This document shows positions 6,768 to 16,764 of a stretch of 34,420 bases of DNA, in pieces. The DNA lies in contig CAZRNU010000019.1 in the NCBI GenBank assembly GCA_964601515.1, positions 1 to 34,420 of the forward strand, given 5' to 3'. The translations under genes and the position numbers were made by a program. This stretch comes from PWND01 sp964601515. Its GTDB lineage: Bacteria; Bacteroidota; Bacteroidia; Bacteroidales; UBA7960. The number at the start of each line of letters is the position of its first letter. Within the stretch, counting starts at the first letter, position 1. A model generated the notes under the pieces. That model worked only from the letters and a program-made list of their open reading frames with translations. It searched no databases and was not told the origin of the DNA.

Positions 6768-9700
6768 CTAATTCATCAGAATTAAATCAACTACCGATGT
6801 TAGGTCGGAAATATTAATTAATGAATCAAAGTTGGGGTCTGCATTTAGAATTATAAAATTATCCGGAGTGTTTCCATTTAGATAATCAACAAACCATACA
6901 ATATCCAGCACATTTACGTATCCGTCTCCATTTACGTCTCCGGGTATATTGGAGTCAGTAAAAATTGCATATATTGAATTTTCAGAATTAATATTGGTGA
7001 AAGTATATGTGTTTGTAATTCCTGCCGATATGTTATTTATATATACATTTCCAATAAAATACCCCTCGTCAGGTATTATCAAAAACTCCTGACTTGATCC
7101 GAAATCTAATTCAATTATTCCTTCAGGAATTATGCTTCCATTTTCTCCTGAAGAAGATGATATATTAAATTTCTTTATTTTCCATATAGCTTCAACAGAA
7201 ATGTTGGATGATATATTTTCATCCAACCGTGGGTTGACAAGAACATCGTCGCTCCATTTTTGAAAGTCATATCCTTCATTCGGAATAGCTTCTACAATTG
7301 AACCATTTTGGCCCGGTTTTACATACTGATGAGACTCTCCTATTATTAATCCATTTGAATTGGCTAAATATCGTAATGAGAAATACGGCGCAAACACAGC
7401 AAAATTCTTGACTATTTTGCCGGCAATCTCATTAAATCCACCTGCAACAATGATATTATCATTTGCAACCCCAATTGCACTAATATACTGGTCGGGTCTA
7501 GGGTCCCAGTTGGAGGCATTTGCCGAATTTATATCTAATTCAGCAAAGCTTTTTCTATACTTTCCTTTAGCAATTGAAAAATAACCACCTGCATACAGAT
7601 AATTGTCTGTTGCCGCTAAACATAAAGTAGATGCATTTGTTTCAGCATTCCAAAGATTAATATTTCCATTTATTAAATTGAATGATGCTAATCTACTATA
7701 AGGTTGTCCGGCAATTGATGTAAAGTTGCCACTTACAAAAAGCTTATCTTCTTTTATCAATAAAGTAATAATTGCTGCGCTCGGGTTTGGGTTCCATGAG
7801 GTCGCTGCTCCCGAATTATCTATTGCTGCAATATAATTTCTTGCTTGTCCGGCTATTGTTGTAAAAGAACCACCAACATAAATATTTGAGTCGTAAATAT
7901 CGACAGAAGATACATTTTGGTTGGGAGATGGGTTCCAGCTAGTTGCATTGCCGCTTGATAGGTCGACAGCCGCCAGATAATTCCTATTTTGGCCTCCAAT
8001 ATTAGTAAACAAACCTCCAACATATAATGAACTACCCAAAATTTTCATGGTTCTAACATTACTATTTGAATTCGGGTTCCACGAAGTGGCATTTCCTGTT
8101 GATGCATCAATTGCAGCGATTCTGTTTCTGGTTTGGCCTCCAATACTTGTAAAACTTCCTCCAACATAGACATCCCCATCGTATAAAGTTATGCTGTAAA
8201 CTATATTATTAGCGTTTGGATTCCAATCTGTTGGTCGTCCTGTTTGTGTATCTATAGCAACAATGTTGTTTCTGGTTATTGCTCCGATAGAAGTAAATCC
8301 TCCGGCTAAGTATATAGAGCTTTCATAAATGTCAAAGTTATTTACAATTGCATTAGCATCAGGATTCCAATTAGTTGCAAGTCCTGATCCCAAGTCAATG
8401 CTGGCTATTCGATTTCTGTTTTGCCCACCAATATTAGAGAAATTTCCACTTACTATAAGAGTATTGTCAAAAACATTTACACAATTTATGTAAGCATTAC
8501 TGCTAGGATTCCAATCAGTTATGGTTCCTGAGTCTACTTCGATGGCTGCTAAGTAGTTTCTGTCCTGTCCTCCAATATTAGTAAATAAACCTCCGGCATA
8601 AATATTATTATCCTTAAAGCTTAATGAGTATACAATGCCGTTTGCATTTGGATTCCATGCATTTAGGGCTCCTGTTTCTTTATTTATTGATGCAATTCGG
8701 TTTCTAGGTTGGCTGCTAATTGTCGTAAAATTTCCACCTACATATATGTTATCATTATAAATATTTATAGCATAAACCGGACTGTTTGCCACAGGGTTCC
8801 ATGATTCAACTTCTGCAGTTTTTGTGTTTATTGCACCTAAAAAATTTCGATTAACACCCCCAATTAATGAAAATGACCCTCCAATATATAATATTGTATC
8901 TGATATGTCGATTGCAGATACTAATCCATTTGTCCCCGGGTTCCAATCTAGTAATTCTCCTGTGGATATTTTTATAGCTGCAATATTATTTCTTATTAAG
9001 CCTCCGAAGCCATTAAAGTTTCCTCCTAGAAATATTTTGTCGTTGTAGACAGAAATACAATCTATTGAACCGTTTGATAAAGGTCTCCAATCTCCTGGTA
9101 ATCCTGTAGTCAAGTCAAAATATGCAACATATAACCGAGATTGGCCTGCAATGGTAGTAAAACTACCTCCTACAAATAACAAATTATTTGAATATGCCAA
9201 AGTTCTAATACTATTGTTAGGATTGGGATTCCAAGATCCAAGCGCACCCGTTGAAATGTCTATTTCTGCAAGATATCTTCTATTAACTCCTCCAATTGTA
9301 GTAAAACTTCCTCCGATAAAAATTTTGCCATTTTCTGCGATAACTTTTCTTACCTCTGCGTTTGCATTAGGATTCCATGAAGTAATAGCCCCTGTGATAG
9401 CATTGATTGCTGCCAGGCGATATCTTGATTGCCCTCCAATTGTTATAAAATTGCCCCCGGCATAAATTATACCCCCGGATTCTGCTAATGAATAAACTAC
9501 ATTTCCAACATTGGGATTCCATGAGGTAATATCACCTGTTGAAGCATTAAATGGTGCTAATCTGTTTCTTGTCTGTCCGCCAATATTGGTAAACATACCT
9601 CCAACATACAGCACCCCATCGTAATAAACTATACTATAAACAGAACTATTGACATTTGGATTAAAAGAGGTTAATTCACCTGTTAATGTGTTGTAAGCAG

Positions 9701-10493
9701 CTAATCTGCTTCGGTTCTGCCCACCTATTGCTGAAAATGAGCCTGCTATATAGAGGATGTTGTCAACAATAATCATGTCAAAAACTGATCCATCTGCTTC
9801 CGGATTCCAGTCTGAAACTTTTCCATCATTATCAATGTGTGCTATTCTGCTTCTGATACTGTCGCCAACGCTAGTAAATGCCCCGCCTATATACCATCCC
9901 CCATTTCCGTCAGGAACAGATGTAAATACTGTGTTGTCAGGCTCAGGGAAATTTGCGTTGGGATTTATGTCAAGATTTTCAATTTCAACACCATACTGCT
10001 TTATATTGCCGCATGAAAAAAAATTTCCTCCAACAAATAAAGTATCACTATTTTTAGCAAGGCAATGTATGTTATTATTGAACCCTATATTTTGAAACAA
10101 ATCAGTTGGATTGCCTTTATAATCAATATGGGCAATCCTTTTCCTTTTAATATTGCCAATCTTTGAAAACTCTCCTGCAATAATCCAACCTCCATTACCA
10201 TCTGAAATTACTGTGTTTAATTGGCCGTTTGGAAAATAATCTGAATATGTTGGCATTGCAGTATTTATGTCAACTCGAGCTCCATACTGAGTATTGGGGC
10301 CCACCTGAGAGAACCCACCACCAACATATACAATGTTATTAATATTGTCGAACTCAATTGCATAAACACTCGAATTTATTGGCGCCCACCAGTGATTTTC
10401 CAATCGTAGTTTCTGAGGGAATGTACTTAGTGCAAATAGCATTAATACTAGGAAAATTGTTTTTGCTATAACAATTTTAAATTTTGAAATCAT
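6768..10493 (-). CDS. Giant secreted beta-propeller-like repeat protein ending in a dockerin
   Basis: A 1241-residue extracellular protein with an N-terminal signal peptide (hydrophobic segment up to about residue 26). After about four divergent N-terminal units (DGNGGWIIAGEF type), about seventeen 48-residue repeats cover residues 233-1043. They have the pattern IYVGGxFTxIGGQxRNxLAAID followed by TGxxTSWNPN and resemble delta-60/DUF5122 beta-propeller repeats. Next come two InlB-like beta repeats (SIVEAIPNEGYDFQKWSDD, about 1044-1180), then a type I dockerin-like double EF-hand at 1183-1241 with loops DVNGDGYVNVLD and DPNFDSLINISD. No T9SS tail is present. It is divergent from its paralogue at 11006. 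The ligand is unknown; a surface or matrix role is likely. The dockerin suggests attachment to a cohesin, perhaps the one encoded at 21047-25909 (inference). Confidence 0.85.
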   Translation of the reverse strand: MISKFKIVIAKTIFLVLMLFALSTFPQKLRLENHWWAPINSSVYAIEFDNINNIVYVGGGFSQVGPNTQYGARVDINTAMPTYSDYFPNGQLNTVISDGNGGWIIAGEFSKIGNIKRKRIAHIDYKGNPTDLFQNIGFNNNIHCLAKNSDTLFVGGNFFSCGNIKQYGVEIENLDINPNANFPEPDNTVFTSVPDGNGGWYIGGAFTSVGDSIRSRIAHIDNDGKVSDWNPEADGSVFDMIIVDNILYIAGSFSAIGGQNRSRLAAYNTLTGELTSFNPNVNSSVYSIVYYDGVLYVGGMFTNIGGQTRNRLAPFNASTGDITSWNPNVGNVVYSLAESGGIIYAGGNFITIGGQSRYRLAAINAITGAITSWNPNANAEVRKVIAENGKIFIGGSFTTIGGVNRRYLAEIDISTGALGSWNPNPNNSIRTLAYSNNLLFVGGSFTTIAGQSRLYVAYFDLTTGLPGDWRPLSNGSIDCISVYNDKIFLGGNFNGFGGLIRNNIAAIKISTGELLDWNPGTNGLVSAIDISDTILYIGGSFSLIGGVNRNFLGAINTKTAEVESWNPVANSPVYAINIYNDNIYVGGNFTTISSQPRNRIASINKETGALNAWNPNANGIVYSLSFKDNNIYAGGLFTNIGGQDRNYLAAIEVDSGTITDWNPSSNAYINCVNVFDNTLIVSGNFSNIGGQNRNRIASIDLGSGLATNWNPDANAIVNNFDIYESSIYLAGGFTSIGAITRNNIVAIDTQTGRPTDWNPNANNIVYSITLYDGDVYVGGSFTSIGGQTRNRIAAIDASTGNATSWNPNSNSNVRTMKILGSSLYVGGLFTNIGGQNRNYLAAVDLSSGNATSWNPSPNQNVSSVDIYDSNIYVGGSFTTIAGQARNYIAAIDNSGAATSWNPNPSAAIITLLIKEDKLFVSGNFTSIAGQPYSRLASFNLINGNINLWNAETNASTLCLAATDNYLYAGGYFSIAKGKYRKSFAELDINSANASNWDPRPDQYISAIGVANDNIIVAGGFNEIAGKIVKNFAVFAPYFSLRYLANSNGLIIGESHQYVKPGQNGSIVEAIPNEGYDFQKWSDDVLVNPRLDENISSNISVEAIWKIKKFNISSSSGENGSIIPEGIIELDFGSSQEFLIIPDEGYFIGNVYINNISAGITNTYTFTNINSENSIYAIFTDSNIPGDVNGDGYVNVLDIVWFVDYLNGNTPDNFIILNADPNFDSLINISDLTSVVDLILMN
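7365..9800 (-). repeat. Tandem 144-bp coding repeats (about 17 copies)
   Basis: The repeated 48-codon unit of the propeller protein is visible in the DNA as a recurring GGATTCCA-type block (codons for WNPN) every 144 bases, for example near 9222, 9366 and 9510. Copies have diverged in sequence; one is a codon short. This is a coding repeat, not a CRISPR array. Confidence 0.85.
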
Positions 10494-11005
10494 AAAATCT
10501 TCTTTTATAAAAAGCGACAGACAACCGAAATCTATTATAAAACAATAGTCTAAAATTAGTGTAAATTGTTTTATTCTAATTTTAAAAAGAAAGTATTTTG
10601 TTAAATCAGGATATTTTTCTCAATGCTTTTCCTAAGGCTTTGTTCTAAAAGAGATGCAGTATTTTTAAAAATAATAATTATTAACATAATTGAATTATAA
10701 GTATTATTACCAGTATATATAAACTAAGTTTATTATAATTGTTGAAAAAAAATTAGTTTTTTCATTTTGCCGGTGTATTATTTCAAATTTTCAACAATAG
10801 TTATGTTTTTTAAAGTTTTTTTTTAGATGGATACGATTGAATCATCAAATAAGAAATAGGTTTTTTTTTAATAAATAGAATTCAATTTACGCATTTTATG
10901 AGTGCTAATAAAAATAAATTAACTTTATATCCTCAAAAAGAAATCCCAATTTAATTGATAACCTCAAAAAGCTATAATTTTTCTTGTTTTTGCAAATCTT
11001 TTATT
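10494..11005. other. 512-base divergent intergenic region between the two propeller genes
   Basis: This very AT-rich gap has several long T runs and no credible gene. For the rightward gene the best -7-like box is TAACTTTA (10920-10927), seven of eight positions, about 78 bases before the ATG at 11006. For the leftward gene, TAGATTTC on the minus strand, about 40 bases before its ATG, is also seven of eight. An 11-bp inverted repeat is listed separately. Confidence 0.5.
10738..10798. repeat. 11-bp inverted repeat in the divergent promoter region
   Basis: ATTGTTGAAAA (10738-10748) and TTTTCAACAAT (10788-10798) are perfect reverse complements separated by 39 bases. A smaller nested stem, TGAAAAAA/TTTTTTCA (10743-10750 / 10757-10764), uses part of the left arm. 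The position between two divergent paralogues would suit a shared operator or a pair of regulator half-sites; chance is possible in such AT-rich DNA. Confidence 0.3.
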
Positions 11006-14000
11006 ATGAAACACTTATGCTTGCCCCAATTTTCTCTTTTAATTTTAATGTTTTTCTCTAGCCATAGCATTATAGCCCAAAATATGCTTTTAGAGAAAGA
11101 TTGGCCTACAACAAATGGCATTGTTAGAGTTATAGAAACTGACGAAGTTAATGGATTAATCTACCTAGGTGGTAGTTTTAATTATATCGGACCTAATACT
11201 CCTTATGGTGTAGCAGCAAAAACTTCAACCGGGAATACTTATGCTGATTATGATTGTCCTAATGGCCCGGTACATGTTGCTATTCCTGATGGAGCGGGAG
11301 GCTGGTTTATAGGAGGAGAGTTTACAAAAGTTGCTGATAAAGCAAGAAGCAAGATAGCACATATTGATAGTAATGGAATATTAACGGAAAAGTTTAGTGA
11401 TTTTGGGTTTAATGATGCAGTAAAAACCCTAAAAATAGAAGGTGACAACTTGTATGTGGGTGGAGCTTTTAGCAGCGCAGGGAAAATTATCAAGTACGGG
11501 GCTCAGTTTACAGATAGTAATTCTTTCCCGGATTTTTCTTACCCACAGCCAAATGGGCCGGTTCGCTCATCTGTGTCTGATGGTAATGGCGGCTGGTTTA
11601 TTTCCGGAAATTTTTCCATGGTAGGTGATAGTATTAGAAATAAGCTGGCTCATATTAATGCTGATGGAAAAGTCACTTCTTTTAATCCCGGGATGTCTGC
11701 TTCTGCAAATGTTATGGAAGTAAATAGTGGCAAATTGTTTCTAGGAGGAAGTTTTTCAGAAGTTGCAGGCGAACCCAGAACCGGACTTGCTTCTATTGAT
11801 ATTTCTACTGGTCTGATTACTGCTTGGAGCCCTTTAGTATTGATGAGTACAGAGGCAGCCGGAACTATTTATTCAATGGCGTCAGATGATACAGCAATAT
11901 ATATTGGAGGTTCTTTCCGTTATATAAATGGAACTTTTTGCAGGCATCTAGCAAAAATTGACATGAATACAGGAAATCTTATGTCTTTTCCGGAAATTGC
12001 CTCAACTACAGCTTTTGTGTTTGCTCTAGAGAGAAGTGGGAACTCTCTTTTTGTAGGCGGCAGCTTTAACAATATAGGCGGAATTTCCAGAAGTAATATT
12101 GGGTCAATAAACCTTGACAATAACACGGTTAATGCATGGAATCCCAACTCTAACAATACAGTTAATATAATTCGTGTTTATGATAACACTGTTTATGTAG
12201 GAGGAAATTTCACTATTATTGGAGGGCAAGCAAGATCTTATCTTTCTGCAATTGATATTTCAACAGCCCTGGCTACATCCTGGAATCCCAATCCTAATAA
12301 CAGTGTTAATAAATTGGTTATTTACGATAATAGTGTTATTGCAATAGGCAGCTTCTCTACTATTGGCGGAGTATCAAGAAAATATATCGCATCTGTTCAT
12401 CTGTCAACAGGATTATCTAATCAATGGAATCCGATTTTTGATAAGGGAATCTCAACTGTTTCAGTTTTTAATAATAAAATATACACAGGAGGAGAATTTG
12501 TTTCTCTTGGTGGTGAATATTCTCGTTCTTATATTGCGGCAGTTAATATTAATAATGGAACTATTTCAAGTTGGGCTCCTGAAATTAATGACGAGGTATG
12601 GTCTATAGAAACGGCAGGAGATGTTGTTTACGCGGGAGGTAAGTTCAGCACTGTTAATGGAACAAGCAGAAATGGGCTCGCATCAATTAGTGCAAATGAC
12701 GCAAGTGTAACTTCTTGGAACCCAAATGCAGGAATTATTACCTTATTAAAGATTGCAAATAATGTTCTATATGTTGGTGGCGGATTTACTAATATTTTAG
12801 GAGAAGTAAGGAACTGCTTGGCTTCTGTTGATATTACAACCGGAAACTTAACTGCTTGGAACCCCAATGTAAATAATGGAGTAAAGTGTTTGGATATTGC
12901 AGATGGTATTGTGTTTATAGGAGGAGAATTTACTTCAGTTGGCGGCCAACCAAGAAACAGACTAGCTGCCGTAAACTTAACAACTGCAGATTTACTGCCC
13001 TGGAATCCTAATTCTAATCATTGGGTTAATTCTTTGATAGTTATGGGTGATTCTGTTGTTGTAGGTGGCGTTTTCTCTTCTGTTGGAGGACAGCCTAAAA
13101 GTAATTTGGCATCTATTGATAAAACAACAGGCAATTTAAATGCTTGGAACCCTTCTCCAGACGGATCTGTAAGAACTATTGCACTGCAAAATAGTGATTT
13201 TTATGTTGGAGGTGATTTTAAAATGATTTCGGGTGTGACTAGAAGAGGTGTGGCAGCAATTAATAAAGAAACAAAAGAGGTTACTAGCTGGAATCCTAAT
13301 GTTAATGGGGATGTCAGAGCTTTTGAAAAAGACGGTAATGAAGTGTTTCTAGGAGGTTTATTTACTGCTATTGGTGGTCAAAGTCGAAACTATATTGGCT
13401 CTGTTGATGCTATCACCGGCAATGTATCAAGCTGGAATCCTAATCTGTCTGGTATGATGCCAACTAATTATATAAGCGCAATTGCTAAAGATGGAAATAC
13501 AGTATATGTTGGTGGTGAATTTTCATCTGTAGGATTGGATGCAAGAAACAAAATTGCTGCAATTGATGCTACAACCGGACTTGCAACCTCGTGGAACCCC
13601 GGCGCTTCAGGTTCAGTGGCTGATTTAATCGTGAACGGAAGCAATATTTTTGTTGCCGGAACTTTTACAACTATTGGAGGCCAAACACGCGAAAGAATTG
13701 CTGAATTGAGCTTATCAACAGGAGTTCCTACAGCTTGGAACCCAATAGCTCAAAGCTATGTGTATGATATTGAATTGGATGCAGGAACAGTTTATGCAGG
13801 TGGTGTTTTTAATTCTATTGGTGGACAACCATATAAGAATGCCGCTGCTATTAATGCTACAACAGGCAATGTGCTAAGCTGGAATCCTAATCCCAATTAT
13901 TCTGTTTATGCAGTTGTGAAAAATGGAAATAAAATCATTCTTGGCGGCAATTTTACTTCTTTAGGAAACAAATCGGCTTTAGCACTGGGAGAAGTTGATG

Positions 14001-16666
14001 TTAATACTGCCGAAGCATCTTCATGGAACCCTGGATTAAAAAAAGACGAATATAGCGCTAATATTTATGCAGTTAATGTTTTCGATGATTTAATTCTTTC
14101 AGGTGGAGATTTTAATGAAGTTGAAGGAGAATACCGAGCTGGTTTTGCTGTTTTTTCAATGCAATGTAATTTGGTGTATAAATCTGGCGGAAACGGTATA
14201 ATTTCAGGTAATACGAATCAATATGTTAAACTCGGAAATTCAGGATCTTCAGTTGAAGCAATCCCGGACACGGGATATCATTTTGTAAAATGGAGTGATG
14301 ATGTCACAAATAACCCCAGAACAGACATTAGTGTTACAACAGACATTGATGTCACTGCAGTTTTTGAGCGCACTCCACCTGTAGCAGATTTTACTGCCGA
14401 CATTACATTCGGAGAATTGCCTCTTGTTGTTCAATTTACCGATCTTAGCCTTAACATTCCGGAATCATGGAGTTGGGATTTTGGAGATGGAAATTTCTCT
14501 TCAGAACAAAATCCTGTCCATGAATATACAACACCCGGATTATATACTGTTTCATTAACAGTTACAAATCCTGCCGCAAGCGACACTCATGCAAAAACAG
14601 ATTATATCACAGCACGAATATGCAACAACGCAATGATTACACAACATGATTGGTCGGGTGGGCCGGGGCAAACACTACCGCTTAATGACTCTACGATGTT
14701 TGATACTTCTGTAAACATTGATTTTAACTCTGTGCCGGGCCAGATTTCTGCCAACTTTGTTTCTTCAGAATCAGATTACGCTACTTTCTTTTATAATGGG
14801 AAATTGTATAACGGTAGGTCTTATGGTTTAATGACGCTTGATACAATAACTAATGAGTGGAATTATGAAGTAAAAATAGTAGGAATAACACATTCAAAGG
14901 TTACCATAATGAACGATACTCTTTACATTTTATCAGGATGGAATATTTATTATACAGATGGATCTACAGATGACTATGGTATGGGTAACAATGGATGGAG
15001 ATTACATTCTGTATTCCCATCTACAAATTTGCAAGGAGCTTATTCTTTGGGCAGTTTTCAAAATCAGCTATATGTTGGTGTAAGAAATAATTCAAGTCAA
15101 GGAAGAGTATATAGATATGATGGCACATCTTGGTTAATGGTAGGTAGTAATTTTGAAGTTATACCTGCAATTTTTTATGTCTACAACAATGAACTTTATG
15201 TTGGAACACACTGGTATGCAAGAATCTATAAAAAAACAGTTTCAGATACCTGGCAGCTGGTTTATACACCCTCTTCAATGATGCAAACAATAGATTTTGT
15301 TGAGTTTCAAGGAAATTTATATGCCGCTGCATATAGAAACACATACTACAATGGTTGTATTGTTAAATATGATGGATCTTCTTGGTCAACAGTATATAGC
15401 GGGTTAGGATGTTATTCATTAGCAGTTGCTGATAATATAATGTATGTAAGTACGCAAACTTCAACTTCAGGCAGTGGGCAAATATTACAAACTACAAACG
15501 GAACTACATATACAACAGCATATACATTAACAGCCAATGAAACTAGAGCAGTGCTAACTTCTGACGGAAAAAAGCTTTATCATGGCACTATTAAAAAAAG
15601 CGGAACTTTTTCATCTAATTTCTATATAGGTGGTACAGTTGCTTTTAATTATCTAAATGCCTCTTTAAAATCTTCTCATTATAATATCCAAGCACCGGCT
15701 GTTTTAACCGGTGTTTATGATGCGGACATTCCCAGCGGAACAGGTTTTGCTGTATTAACACAGGGCAAAAAAGATGGGTCTGATTGGGATGTTGAAAGAT
15801 ACTACAAACCTCTTCCAAATGGCACATCAAGGCTGTTTGATGATGAAATATACAGATACGAGTTAGTAATGTGGTCAAATAATCCAGCTACTACTTCATT
15901 AATTTATGATATATCTCTGGCTCAGCTTGCTGAAGTCAATACAACAGAAGTAACTTTAATTGACTATTTTAGTGCTGAATCCGGTGGGGAAATTCAAATT
16001 TATTGCAGCACAGCTGTTAAACAGAAAGGATTAGTTTGGAGTACGTCGCAATATCCAACTATTGATGATTATATAGGAATTACAAATGAAGGTGAAGGAT
16101 CCGAAAATTTTACAAGCCAATTAGCCGGATTAAATCATAACACACAGTATTATGTGAGAGCATATGCAACCACAAATTTCGGAACCTCTTATGGGCCGCA
16201 ACAAAACTTCCGAACTCTCACTTTAACACCTATTGCAAACTTTGAGGCTAATATAATTACAGGCATTGCTCCTCTAGAAGTGAGTTTTTCAGACCTGAGT
16301 TTAAATGACCCTGACACATGGAATTGGGACTTTGGAGATACAAATACTTCAACTATGAAAAATCCAGTTAATAAATATATCTGGCAAGGGATATATTCTG
16401 TTTCTCTCAATGTTTCAAATTTAGGAGGTAGCGATTCTAAAACAATTACAAATTACATTACAGTTCTAAAACCGGATGTAATTATAGGAGATGTAAACAA
16501 TGATGGATTTGTTAATATTCTCGATGTCGTTTGGCTAATTGATTATATTAACGAGACAGTGAATGACGGGTTCAACATTTATGCTGCTGATTTAAATGAC
16601 AACCAAAATATTGAGATAGCAGATCTCACTGCATTAATTGGAGCAATATTAAATGGTGCAAATTGA
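11006..16666 (+). CDS. Giant secreted multidomain propeller protein ending in a dockerin
   Basis: This is an 1886-residue paralogue of the protein at 6768-10493. An open frame reaches back to a TTG at 10955, but the ATG at 11006 gives a normal signal peptide ending SHSIIAQ, so that start is chosen. Domains in order: divergent N-terminal units; about seventeen 48-residue delta-60/DUF5122-like repeats (about 230-1050); one InlB-like repeat (about 1052-1121); a PKD domain (about 1125-1205, WSWDFGDG); a second, different Kelch-like region (about 1228-1540, with NGKLYNGRSYG and QNQLYVGVRN); an unassigned beta domain; an FN3-like domain (about 1642-1738); a second PKD (about 1741-1823, WNWDFGDT); and a dockerin at 1826-1886 with loops DVNNDGFVNILD and DLNDNQNIEIAD. 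No T9SS tail. It is probably exported and held at the surface through the dockerin (inference). Confidence 0.85.
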   Translation: MKHLCLPQFSLLILMFFSSHSIIAQNMLLEKDWPTTNGIVRVIETDEVNGLIYLGGSFNYIGPNTPYGVAAKTSTGNTYADYDCPNGPVHVAIPDGAGGWFIGGEFTKVADKARSKIAHIDSNGILTEKFSDFGFNDAVKTLKIEGDNLYVGGAFSSAGKIIKYGAQFTDSNSFPDFSYPQPNGPVRSSVSDGNGGWFISGNFSMVGDSIRNKLAHINADGKVTSFNPGMSASANVMEVNSGKLFLGGSFSEVAGEPRTGLASIDISTGLITAWSPLVLMSTEAAGTIYSMASDDTAIYIGGSFRYINGTFCRHLAKIDMNTGNLMSFPEIASTTAFVFALERSGNSLFVGGSFNNIGGISRSNIGSINLDNNTVNAWNPNSNNTVNIIRVYDNTVYVGGNFTIIGGQARSYLSAIDISTALATSWNPNPNNSVNKLVIYDNSVIAIGSFSTIGGVSRKYIASVHLSTGLSNQWNPIFDKGISTVSVFNNKIYTGGEFVSLGGEYSRSYIAAVNINNGTISSWAPEINDEVWSIETAGDVVYAGGKFSTVNGTSRNGLASISANDASVTSWNPNAGIITLLKIANNVLYVGGGFTNILGEVRNCLASVDITTGNLTAWNPNVNNGVKCLDIADGIVFIGGEFTSVGGQPRNRLAAVNLTTADLLPWNPNSNHWVNSLIVMGDSVVVGGVFSSVGGQPKSNLASIDKTTGNLNAWNPSPDGSVRTIALQNSDFYVGGDFKMISGVTRRGVAAINKETKEVTSWNPNVNGDVRAFEKDGNEVFLGGLFTAIGGQSRNYIGSVDAITGNVSSWNPNLSGMMPTNYISAIAKDGNTVYVGGEFSSVGLDARNKIAAIDATTGLATSWNPGASGSVADLIVNGSNIFVAGTFTTIGGQTRERIAELSLSTGVPTAWNPIAQSYVYDIELDAGTVYAGGVFNSIGGQPYKNAAAINATTGNVLSWNPNPNYSVYAVVKNGNKIILGGNFTSLGNKSALALGEVDVNTAEASSWNPGLKKDEYSANIYAVNVFDDLILSGGDFNEVEGEYRAGFAVFSMQCNLVYKSGGNGIISGNTNQYVKLGNSGSSVEAIPDTGYHFVKWSDDVTNNPRTDISVTTDIDVTAVFERTPPVADFTADITFGELPLVVQFTDLSLNIPESWSWDFGDGNFSSEQNPVHEYTTPGLYTVSLTVTNPAASDTHAKTDYITARICNNAMITQHDWSGGPGQTLPLNDSTMFDTSVNIDFNSVPGQISANFVSSESDYATFFYNGKLYNGRSYGLMTLDTITNEWNYEVKIVGITHSKVTIMNDTLYILSGWNIYYTDGSTDDYGMGNNGWRLHSVFPSTNLQGAYSLGSFQNQLYVGVRNNSSQGRVYRYDGTSWLMVGSNFEVIPAIFYVYNNELYVGTHWYARIYKKTVSDTWQLVYTPSSMMQTIDFVEFQGNLYAAAYRNTYYNGCIVKYDGSSWSTVYSGLGCYSLAVADNIMYVSTQTSTSGSGQILQTTNGTTYTTAYTLTANETRAVLTSDGKKLYHGTIKKSGTFSSNFYIGGTVAFNYLNASLKSSHYNIQAPAVLTGVYDADIPSGTGFAVLTQGKKDGSDWDVERYYKPLPNGTSRLFDDEIYRYELVMWSNNPATTSLIYDISLAQLAEVNTTEVTLIDYFSAESGGEIQIYCSTAVKQKGLVWSTSQYPTIDDYIGITNEGEGSENFTSQLAGLNHNTQYYVRAYATTNFGTSYGPQQNFRTLTLTPIANFEANIITGIAPLEVSFSDLSLNDPDTWNWDFGDTNTSTMKNPVNKYIWQGIYSVSLNVSNLGGSDSKTITNYITVLKPDVIIGDVNNDGFVNILDVVWLIDYINETVNDGFNIYAADLNDNQNIEIADLTALIGAILNGAN
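11700..14160 (+). repeat. Tandem ~144-bp coding repeats (about 17 copies)
   Basis: This is the same 48-codon unit as in the paralogous gene, with the consensus VYVGGxFTxIGGQxRNxLAAID then TGxxTSWNPN. Some copies are longer (one has about five extra residues, SGMMPTNYIS) or shorter. Sequence divergence between copies is larger than in the MBG array at 24000-25185. Confidence 0.8.
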
Positions 16667-16713
16667 TTTCAATTTATTAAAACAGCTATAATATTTAATT
16701 AATTCCTTTTGAT

Positions 16714-16721
16714 TAACTTTG
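16714..16721 (+). promoter_or_regulatory. -7 box (TAACTTTG) for kbl
   Basis: TAACTTTG followed by CAGG is a full match to TAnnTTTG and identical to the ruvB box. The transcript start would be near 16728, with a leader of about 37 bases before the ATG at 16765. No TTTG at -33. Confidence 0.55.
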
Positions 16722-16764
16722 CAGGCGTTTTTAATTCCCATATCCTTCTCAATAATTTTAAAAT

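Noticed and set aside
7365..9800. Regular 144-base repeats resembling a CRISPR or satellite array
   Set aside because: The period is an exact multiple of three, copies are diverged, and the whole stretch is one open frame coding for a 48-residue protein repeat. There are no unique spacers.
9151..10095. Plus-strand open frames of about 100 codons opposite the propeller repeats
   Set aside because: They are mirror frames of the repeated coding sequence, with low-complexity Pro/Leu-rich translations and no independent signals.
10955..11005. Upstream extension of the second propeller gene to a TTG at 10955
   Set aside because: It would place 17 polar residues in front of a good signal peptide. 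The ATG at 11006 starts the signal peptide directly.
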